This document shows, piece after piece, positions 1 through 7,561 of a stretch of 15,758 nucleotides of DNA. The position numbers and the translations under genes were made by a program. This DNA comes from an uncultured Verrucomicrobiota bacterium (GTDB taxonomy: Bacteria; Verrucomicrobiota; Verrucomicrobiae; Opitutales; Opitutaceae): NCBI GenBank assembly GCA_946482165.1, contig CAMLQS010000092.1, positions 1 to 15,758 on the forward strand, written 5' to 3'. The notes beneath the pieces were generated by a model. The model did not search any database. It saw only the letters and a list, made by a program, of their open reading frames with translations, and had not been told where the DNA came from. Within the stretch, counting starts at the first letter, position 1, and every line of letters starts with the position of its first letter.

Positions 1-68
1 TGGCTGAGGTCGGGGACTGCGCAGCCGTCATGGCTTGGGCTAGCCGCAGGCGCTGAAACGGTCGAGAG

Positions 69-542
69 CTATTCGTTAGGGGACCGTAAAGCGGCGGCCG
101 GCTGGGCGCTGTTTGGCTCGGAGGACGAAGCAGATCCGGCTGGCGCCGGATCGATCACGACTTCGTCGTCGACGCCGGGACGGCCGGAGACGACGTAGGC
201 GCCGAGGGTCCGATTGTTGCGATAGGGGGCGGCGGTGAGGCGCGCGGTGGTCTCGAGCGTGTCGAGCGTGCGGGCGATAAGCGGCGTGCCGGCGTCGGGA
301 ATCGCGGACCGGAAGTGCGGCAGAAACTCAATCACCGCGGTGGAGTCGTCCGCGTCATAGCTGTAGATTCGTCCGATCTCTAGGTGCTTGGGCGCGACGA
401 GGACGGGCTCGGGGAGCGAGGCCCGCTTTTTCTTTGGCAGCACGGAGCAGCCGGAAGAGGCCAAGGCGAAGAGCGCCGCGAGGCAGGCGGGCAACAAAAA
501 CGCCCCGGTCGCGAAGTGTGGGCGACGGCGGGGCGTGGGCAT
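69..542 (-). CDS. Small predicted lipoprotein, function unknown
   Basis: The 157-residue product has a basic N-terminus (MPTPRRRPHF), a hydrophobic segment at about residues 13-30 and a lipobox-like ASSGC ending at about residue 32, so it should be exported and lipidated at that cysteine. A short basic stretch (PKKKR) follows. The remaining ~120 residues look like a small soluble domain (IGRIYSYDADDSTAVIEFLP, then a TPLIART segment) and end in an Ala/Ser/Pro-rich low-complexity tail. I do not recognise a named family; the opening of the mature part resembles small beta-barrel modules that start with a glycine and repeat V/I-x-hydrophobic strands, but this is only an impression. It lies 61 bases downstream of rpoD on the same strand with a hairpin in the gap, so it may be read through from rpoD or transcribed separately. 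The start codon has no Shine-Dalgarno sequence but is preceded by a C/T-rich leader. Confidence 0.75.
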   Translation of the reverse strand: MPTPRRRPHFATGAFLLPACLAALFALASSGCSVLPKKKRASLPEPVLVAPKHLEIGRIYSYDADDSTAVIEFLPHFRSAIPDAGTPLIARTLDTLETTARLTAAPYRNNRTLGAYVVSGRPGVDDEVVIDPAPAGSASSSEPNSAQPAAALRSPNE

Positions 543-569
543 GGGAGCGAGGCGAGCGGCGCGCGGACG

Positions 570-593
570 GCGAAACGGCCTCCGCCGTTCCGC
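570..593 (-). terminator. Hairpin between rpoD and the lipoprotein gene, possible weak terminator
   Basis: The arms GCGAAACGGC and GCCGTTCCGC pair at nine of ten positions (one A-C mismatch) around a four-base CTCC loop. It sits 10 bases after the rpoD stop. There is no clear U-run on the minus-strand transcript, so it could be an attenuating or mRNA-stabilising hairpin rather than a strong intrinsic terminator. Confidence 0.35.
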
Positions 594-603
594 TACGATG
601 TGC

Positions 604-2406
<1,803 letters not shown>

Positions 2407-2471
2407 GAGTGGTGACAGGGACTAGGGCGAAAAGAAAAGCGGACGTGAAGAGGCGAAAAGGGAAAACGCTA

Positions 2472-4397
2472 TCAGGCGACCGCGGAGAGCGCAAGGGGCG
2501 AGCGCAGGAGGCGCTGAAGGTCGGAGCGTTCTTTCAGCAACGTGATGGCGTCAATCGTGTTGTCGGTCGAGGCTTGGGAAAGAAGCAGGTCGATTTGACG
2601 CATCCGCGGCATGAGATTGCGGTCTCGGAGCCGCTTCAACCCTTCAAGGGCGACTTTGGACGGATCGTCGATCTGCGGTGTTTCAAAAAGCAAGGAAGCC
2701 ACCAAGGCGCGTTCTGAGTCGGTCTCAAGCAGGGGGTCGAGATGGTCCCGGCCCGGCCACTCTCCGTGAAGGAGCTCGCCGAGAAAGCGGTTGAGCAAGG
2801 CGCCGGAGGGCAGCCGGTCGTCGATCCATTCGTGCGGGCAGGCGGCGGCGAGCGATTTTCCCAGCGATGGGTCGAAATGCAGGACAAGCAGCAAAAGGTC
2901 GCGCTCGGGGGCGCTGGGGTCGTCTTGGGGCGGAGCGCCAGAGGCCAAGGCGGATGCCGGGGAGCCCGAGGTTTGCGCGGGGGCGACGACCGATTGCGCG
3001 GGCGCGTTCGATGCTTGGGCCTCGGCTCGGCCGCCCTTGGCGAGGAACTGGGCGAAATCCCGCTCGAATACGTCGGGTGTGACCTGAAGGGCGCCGAGCG
3101 CGGGAGCGATTTCGCCGAGCAAACGGCGCTGCATGAGCTCGGAATCCGCGGAGGCGATGACGGAGTAGATCTCCCTCACGGCGGCTTGCGTGCGTTCCGC
3201 CGTCGCGTTGCGCGAATCGGGCAAGACGAAGCGACGCATGAACTGCATGCCGCCGAAGGCGCCGCGCTTTACCTCTTCGTAGCCTGCGAGGCCCTTTTCC
3301 AAAAAGAGCAGGTCGGGGTCTACTTTGCCCGCCCCGGCGAGGGTGAGGAAACGCACCTCGATGCCTGTCTTGAGTGCGAGCGGCAGCAGGCGGCGCGCGG
3401 CTTTCTGGCCCGCGCCGTCGCTGTCGAAGAAGCACTCGAGCTCCGAGTGGTAGCGCCGCATGAGGATGAGTTGCCCCTCGGTGATGGAGGTTCCCTGCGG
3501 CGCGATGGCGGTTTTGAGTCCCACCGACCAGCAGCGGAGCGCGTCGAGCTGGCCTTCGACCATGACGAAGGGCTTGCCCTCGCCGACGTGGGCGCGGGCG
3601 CGGTCGAGGTTGAAGAGGAGATTGCTCTTCGAGAAAATCGGCGTTTCGGGCGAGTTGACGTATTTCGCCTCCCGCGAGTTGTCGTCCTCCGGGGTCAGGT
3701 CCGTCTGGCGCGCGGTGAATGCGACTACGCGGCCCTGATGGTCGCGGATCGGAATCATGAGGCGGCCGCGGAAGCGCGGTTTGAGCGCGCCGACGGTGAG
3801 CAGCTGATCCTCGTAGATGTAGAACAGGCCGCACTTGCGAATCGCGTCGTCGGAAAACTTTTTGCGCATCACCGCCGCGCCGAGGCCCGAGCCGGTCGGG
3901 TCGGCGAGGCCGATCTTGAACTCGTCGGCAAGCTCCGGCGTGAAGCGGCGTTTTTGCGTCCAATAATCGCGCATCCACGCGCCGTGCTCGCCGTTGGCCT
4001 TGAAGGCTTGGTGGAAGTGCTCCGTGGCGAACTCGTGCAGGTCGAAAAGTTCCTGCCGGAGCGAACGTTCCTCGCGGGAAGGACCGCCGCCGCCCTCCTC
4101 GTATTCCAGAGCGACGTTAAAACGCTGGGCGAGCGCCTCGACGGACTCGGTGAAATTCAGGCCCTCGGTTTCTTGGACAAAGGTAAAGATGTCGCCGGAT
4201 TTTCCGCACCCGAAGCACTTGTAGAAGCCCTTGGCGGAATCGAAGTGGAAGGAGGGCGATTTCTCCTGGTGGAAAGGGCAGAGGGCCTTGAAGCGGTTGC
4301 CGCCGGCGCGACGCGGCGTGGCCACGCGCGAAATGACATCCACGATGTTGATGCGCAGCTTGAGGTCTTGTTTGCAGCTTTCCTTGAGGCGCGGCAT
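2472..4397 (-). CDS. dnaG: DNA primase DnaG
   Basis: The 641-residue protein makes the RNA primers used by the replisome and is recruited by the DnaB helicase. A CHC2 zinc-binding domain is at about residues 36-95, with C40, H43, C61 and C64 as ligands (CPFH ... CFGCG). The RNA-polymerase core and Toprim fold follow. The Toprim glutamate is in VEGQLDAL (E281), where most primases have EGYMD. The acidic metal site is FFDSDGAGQKA (about 323-333), followed by a GKVDPDLLF segment corresponding to the usual DPDE motif. The C-terminal ~180 residues, after an Ala/Pro/Ser-rich linker at about 455-490, should be the helicase-interacting domain and are poorly conserved. The length is normal for the family. 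It is the first gene of the dnaG-rpoD cluster and its start lies 58 bases from the divergent DUF362 gene, so that gap should hold its promoter. Confidence 0.97.
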   Translation of the reverse strand: MPRLKESCKQDLKLRINIVDVISRVATPRRAGGNRFKALCPFHQEKSPSFHFDSAKGFYKCFGCGKSGDIFTFVQETEGLNFTESVEALAQRFNVALEYEEGGGGPSREERSLRQELFDLHEFATEHFHQAFKANGEHGAWMRDYWTQKRRFTPELADEFKIGLADPTGSGLGAAVMRKKFSDDAIRKCGLFYIYEDQLLTVGALKPRFRGRLMIPIRDHQGRVVAFTARQTDLTPEDDNSREAKYVNSPETPIFSKSNLLFNLDRARAHVGEGKPFVMVEGQLDALRCWSVGLKTAIAPQGTSITEGQLILMRRYHSELECFFDSDGAGQKAARRLLPLALKTGIEVRFLTLAGAGKVDPDLLFLEKGLAGYEEVKRGAFGGMQFMRRFVLPDSRNATAERTQAAVREIYSVIASADSELMQRRLLGEIAPALGALQVTPDVFERDFAQFLAKGGRAEAQASNAPAQSVVAPAQTSGSPASALASGAPPQDDPSAPERDLLLLVLHFDPSLGKSLAAACPHEWIDDRLPSGALLNRFLGELLHGEWPGRDHLDPLLETDSERALVASLLFETPQIDDPSKVALEGLKRLRDRNLMPRMRQIDLLLSQASTDNTIDAITLLKERSDLQRLLRSPLALSAVA

Positions 4398-4455
4398 CGA
4401 GCGGGACGGGGTTGCACTTTCGGGTCGGAGGATGCTCTGTCAAGGGTTCCGCCCG

Positions 4456-5589
4456 ATGTCCTTCCGAGCTCTCTTCTCCTGCGTGGTTTCCCTCGTGTGC
4501 GCCGTTCCTGGCGTCCGTGCCGATGGCGGCGCCGCCACGCCCGCGCCGGCGAGCGCGGCTCCCGCGGAGCTGTGGGAGGTTCGTTTGCCGTCGCGGGGAA
4601 ATGGGGGCGAAACCGCGCCAAGCAGCGCGGGCTCCGAGCGCTACGCGGGCGGAGTGGAGGCCTTGTTCCAGGCTTTTGAGCAGAAGGTCGGGCGCCGTCT
4701 CACGCCGGGCGAGAAGGGCAAGGTAGGGCTGAAGGTTTACGCCGAATCGGGCGCCGGGCTCGCGACGCCGCAGCCGCTCGTGCGCGCGGTGATCGAGGCG
4801 CTCATCCGTCGCGGCTACGCGCGGGAAAATATCTTCCTGGTCGGGCTCAACCAGCTTCGGCTCCGCCTGACCGGCTACCTGCCGACCGATCCCGGGATTC
4901 CCGCTCCCTTCGAGGGCCACCCGTTTTTCGTGCTGGAGTCGGGCTGCTATTACGACCCGGTCTGGTTTTACGACAGCCCGCTGCCCTCGCGTTTCGATCC
5001 GATCTTGTCGGGCCGCCAGGACAAAGCGCCGAACTTCGACCTCGACCGCCTGGGTGTGGCGGCGATCGACCCGATGGCGAAGATCGACGCGGAGGCGGAT
5101 CGCAAGAGCTTCCTGGCGACGCCGCTTTTTCTCGATGCCGACTTTTGGATCAACCTTCCGGTCTACACCGACCACGAATCGCTCGGGGTAAATGGCGCGC
5201 TGGCGAACGCCACCCTGTGGAACGCGTCCAACACCTCGCGTTTTTTTCGCAGCACCCGCAGCGCCTCGGCGGCCCTGGCCGAGATGGCGGCGATTCCCGA
5301 GTTGCGGCAGACATGGGCCTTCACGCTCGCCACGCTGGAACAGTGGCAATTCGTCGGAGGGCCGGCCTACAACGCATCCTACACCCGCGGCGAGCCCCGG
5401 CTCTGGCTCGGCACCGATCCGGTGCGGATGGACGCGATCATGTTGCAGCGCATCAACGCCGCGCGGAAAGCGACGGGTTTTCAGCCGATCTCGGACGAGA
5501 TCCGCACTTTGGAGTTCGCCGAGACCCTCGGCATCGGCCGGCGCGCCGGCTCCGAGCCGGTGGTGGTTCCCGCGGTCGAGGCAAAGTGA
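4456..5589 (+). CDS. Exported DUF362-like protein
   Basis: The 377-residue product starts MSFRALFSCVVSLVCAVPGV and has a probable Sec signal peptide with cleavage near VRA-DG (residue 22). The body resembles the DUF362 family. TPQPLVRAVIEALIRRGYAR (about 104-123) matches the segment that selects a numbered 'right' or slot. FWINLPVYTDHESLGVNGAL (about 230-249) corresponds to the family's 'inlPk-x-H-x-x-gvt-x-alkN' region. LGTDPVRMDAIMLQRI (about 318-333) corresponds to the 'DPVAvDav' segment. I see no CxxCxxC cluster, so the ferredoxin-like part found in some members is absent. The biochemical role of the family is not established. Upstream in-frame starts exist (ATG at 4432 and further upstream inside dnaG antisense), but 4456 gives the cleanest signal peptide. 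nuoA follows 74 bases later on the same strand. Confidence 0.72.
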   Translation: MSFRALFSCVVSLVCAVPGVRADGGAATPAPASAAPAELWEVRLPSRGNGGETAPSSAGSERYAGGVEALFQAFEQKVGRRLTPGEKGKVGLKVYAESGAGLATPQPLVRAVIEALIRRGYARENIFLVGLNQLRLRLTGYLPTDPGIPAPFEGHPFFVLESGCYYDPVWFYDSPLPSRFDPILSGRQDKAPNFDLDRLGVAAIDPMAKIDAEADRKSFLATPLFLDADFWINLPVYTDHESLGVNGALANATLWNASNTSRFFRSTRSASAALAEMAAIPELRQTWAFTLATLEQWQFVGGPAYNASYTRGEPRLWLGTDPVRMDAIMLQRINAARKATGFQPISDEIRTLEFAETLGIGRRAGSEPVVVPAVEAK

Positions 5590-5663
5590 GCGGCTCCAGC
5601 CCGTAAAAACACCTTGCCCGCCGCCCGCGGGCCTTGTCCCTTGTCGCTCTCGTTTACGCCCGC

Positions 5664-6044
5664 ATGAACTCCGTTTCCGATTACGCGCCGATCCTGATTC
5701 AGCTCCTCCTGGCCGCCGGCCTCGCGGGAGGCATAGTCGGCGCGAGCCATCTGCTCGGTCAGCGAGCGCGCAAGAAGAACGCGATCACCGATACCGCTTA
5801 CGAGTGCGGCGTGAAGGCCGAGGGCGGCGTGCACACGCGCTTTTCGGTAAAGTTCTACGTGACGGCGATGTTGTTCATCCTCTTCGATATCGAGGTCGTT
5901 TTCCTCATCCCGTGGTCCTTCATCTACCGCGATTTTCTCGCGAACCACATTTCGATTCTCGCCCCCATCGGCTTCTTCTTCGGCGTTCTCGTCCTCGGCC
6001 TCGTCTACGAGATCAAAAAGGGCGCGCTCGAGTGGGAGAAGTGA
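5664..6044 (+). CDS. nuoA: NADH-quinone oxidoreductase subunit A (complex I)
   Basis: The 126-residue membrane protein matches NuoA/NdhC of proton-pumping complex I. It has three predicted transmembrane helices (about 8-28, 63-83, 95-114). The family hallmark is present in the loop and second helix: YECGVKAEGG at 46-55, FSVKFYVTAMLFILFDIEVV at 60-79 and then FLIPW. The cysteine of YECG is the conserved loop residue near the quinone site. ATG 5664 was chosen because it gives the usual N-terminus; an upstream alternative start at 5634 would add ten residues. nuoA normally opens a nuoA-N operon with nuoB directly behind it. Here a palindromic repeat and then a signalling gene follow, so the other subunits must be encoded elsewhere. 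Confidence 0.95.
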   Translation: MNSVSDYAPILIQLLLAAGLAGGIVGASHLLGQRARKKNAITDTAYECGVKAEGGVHTRFSVKFYVTAMLFILFDIEVVFLIPWSFIYRDFLANHISILAPIGFFFGVLVLGLVYEIKKGALEWEK

Positions 6045-6051
6045 GCGTTGT

Positions 6052-6125
6052 TTAACCGCGGATTGCGCAGATAGCCGCGGATGCCCAACACTTTATCCGC
6101 GACCATCCGCGCAATCCGCGGTTAA
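6052..6125. repeat. Long palindromic repeat (17-bp perfect terminal arms) between nuoA and the EIIA-DAC gene
   Basis: The terminal arms TTAACCGCGGATTGCGC (6052-6068) and its exact reverse complement (6109-6125) are 17 bases each. A second inner stem pairs CGCGGAT (6076-6082) with ATCCGCG (6095-6101), with a small apical loop at about 6084-6093 and a few mismatches between the stems. The unit CCGCGGAT or its complement recurs several times inside. The shape matches dispersed intergenic palindromes (REP-like) seen in GC-rich genomes. It begins 7 bases after the nuoA stop and ends 35 bases before the next start. It could terminate or stabilise the nuoA transcript or fold in the leader of the downstream gene. 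Confidence 0.85.
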
Positions 6126-6160
6126 TTCCCGGTCGAAATCTTTCTCGGTGTCCTAGCCCT

Positions 6161-7528
6161 ATGCGTCTCGAACGCCACATCGCCCGCAATCGTATCATCG
6201 AGCTGCAATCGACCGACTTGAAAGGCGCGCTTGGCGAGCTCTTGGACAACGCCTCGGCCTGCTTCTCCGATTTGAAGCGCGATTCGCTCCTGCGCAGCCT
6301 CCTCCAGCGCGAGAGCACGATGACGACCTACCTGGGCAACGGCGTCGCGCTTCCCCATGTGCGGGTAAAGATGCCCCGGCGCTATGTCCTGGTGATCGGG
6401 CGCAGCCGCGACGGCATCGTCCATGAGGGGACGCTCGAGGGCGAACGCGCCCATTTGATCATCCTGCTGCTGGCCGACGACCGGGCTCGCGACTACCTGC
6501 AAGTCCTGGCCACGGTCGCGCGCCTGGTGAAAGAGCCCGAGCTGGTCGCCAGCCTGGTGGGGGCCAACACCCTGAACGATCTGCACGACCGGCTGGTGGC
6601 CGGGGTGGGCGGCATCCTCGCCCGGCCGATGCAGGCGCAGCAGAATCGCGTCAACCGCCTCATGATTCGCGAGGCGGACCGCGTGGCGCGCGGCGCGGGA
6701 TGCCGCGCGATCATGGTTTTTGGCGACACCTTCGTGGGGGGGATCGAGCCGGGCGCCTGGTTTCCGAAAGCCAAAACCATTCTCGTCACGCGCAACCACG
6801 TGGAACTCGACGACGAGTCCGACGCCGACAAGACGGTCGAGGTCATCCAGGTGCGTTCCTTCTCGAACCAGCGCATGGCGCAGCTGCGCAGCGCGGTCTT
6901 CGTGGCGCTGAGCCGCGGCATCGTCTCGTTCAGCGACCGTCTCTGCTGCGTGGGCGGCCTCGCGGGGAGCAATCAGTTCGACACCGTGGTGATTCTCGAT
7001 GTCGAGCGCGAGTTCCACACCCTCCTCGGCGGCCACGCCGACCTGCTTCCCGAGGACGTCAAACCCGAGGTGCTCGAACGCGTGCTCGGGATCGCGATGG
7101 AGCTCGGCGTCGAGGGGCGCGAGGGCAAGCCCGTCGGCTGCCTCTTCGTGGTGGGCGACACCGCTCGGGTGGAGCGACTGACCAAGCCGCTGGTCTTGAA
7201 TCCATTTTACGGATACAAAGAGGAGGACCGCAACATCCTCAATCCCTTCATGGACGAGACGGTGAAGGAGTTTTCGTCCATCGACGGGGCCTTCGTGATC
7301 CGCGGCGACGGCGTGGTGGCGAGCGCGGGAAGCCTCCTGCAGGCCTCCGACGCCGAGCACTCGCTGCCGAGCGGCCTGGGCAGCCGCCACGCGGCGGCCG
7401 CCGCCGTGAGCGTGGCGACGGACTGCATCAGCATCGTCGTTTCGTCGAGCACAGGGCAGGTAACCCTTTTCCGTCGCGGCGTGATGCTGCCGCTGACCGA
7501 GCGCAAGCTGACGCCGACGGCGGGTTGA
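6161..7528 (+). CDS. PTS EIIA domain fused to a diadenylate cyclase (DAC/DisA_N) domain; probable c-di-AMP synthase
   Basis: The 455-residue protein has three parts. Residues ~5-150 form a PTS EIIA type-2 (fructose/mannitol-like) domain with the phospho-acceptor motif GNGVALPH (H66), the LIILLLADD strand and the DYLQVLATVARLV helix. Residues ~160-285 form an alpha/beta middle domain (AGCRAIMVFGDT; ALSRGIVSFSDRLCCVGG) that I compare with the pyruvate-kinase-C-terminal-like domain of some DAC proteins. Residues ~310-445 form the DAC domain, with GKPVGCLFVVGD (322-333), the catalytic DGAFVI (D375-A377) and LPSGLGSRHAAAAA (402-415). DAC domains condense two ATP to c-di-AMP, a second messenger for turgor and K+ homeostasis. 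The third residue of the usual RHR motif is alanine here (R409 H410 A411), so activity needs testing. The absence of predicted membrane helices implies a cytosolic enzyme. Phosphorylation of H66 controlling the cyclase is my inference. Confidence 0.85.
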   Translation: MRLERHIARNRIIELQSTDLKGALGELLDNASACFSDLKRDSLLRSLLQRESTMTTYLGNGVALPHVRVKMPRRYVLVIGRSRDGIVHEGTLEGERAHLIILLLADDRARDYLQVLATVARLVKEPELVASLVGANTLNDLHDRLVAGVGGILARPMQAQQNRVNRLMIREADRVARGAGCRAIMVFGDTFVGGIEPGAWFPKAKTILVTRNHVELDDESDADKTVEVIQVRSFSNQRMAQLRSAVFVALSRGIVSFSDRLCCVGGLAGSNQFDTVVILDVEREFHTLLGGHADLLPEDVKPEVLERVLGIAMELGVEGREGKPVGCLFVVGDTARVERLTKPLVLNPFYGYKEEDRNILNPFMDETVKEFSSIDGAFVIRGDGVVASAGSLLQASDAEHSLPSGLGSRHAAAAAVSVATDCISIVVSSSTGQVTLFRRGVMLPLTERKLTPTAG

Positions 7529-7535
7529 GGAGCGC

Positions 7536-7556
7536 GCCGCGCCGGGGCGGCGCGGC
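7536..7556. terminator. GC hairpin between convergent genes
   Basis: GCCGCGCC (7536-7543) and GGCGCGGC (7549-7556) form a perfect 8-bp stem with a five-base loop, filling most of the 33-base gap between the convergent EIIA-DAC and ispH genes. There is no T-run on either strand. The position suits a bidirectional terminator, but this is inferred from structure only. Confidence 0.4.
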
Positions 7557-7561
7557 AGCGG

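Noticed and set aside
1..31. A possible start of another minus-strand gene (ATG at 31 reading MTAAQSPTSA)
   Set aside because: Only ten codons are visible, there is no recognisable motif, and the window ends; it cannot be supported.
2742..4679. A 645-codon open frame on the plus strand opposite dnaG and running into the DUF362 gene
   Set aside because: It is antisense to clearly conserved primase sequence and has arbitrary composition; a GC-bias artefact.
6126..6160. A c-di-AMP riboswitch in the leader of the EIIA-DAC gene
   Set aside because: The leader is too short and does not show the conserved ydaO-type core; only the palindromic repeat is present.
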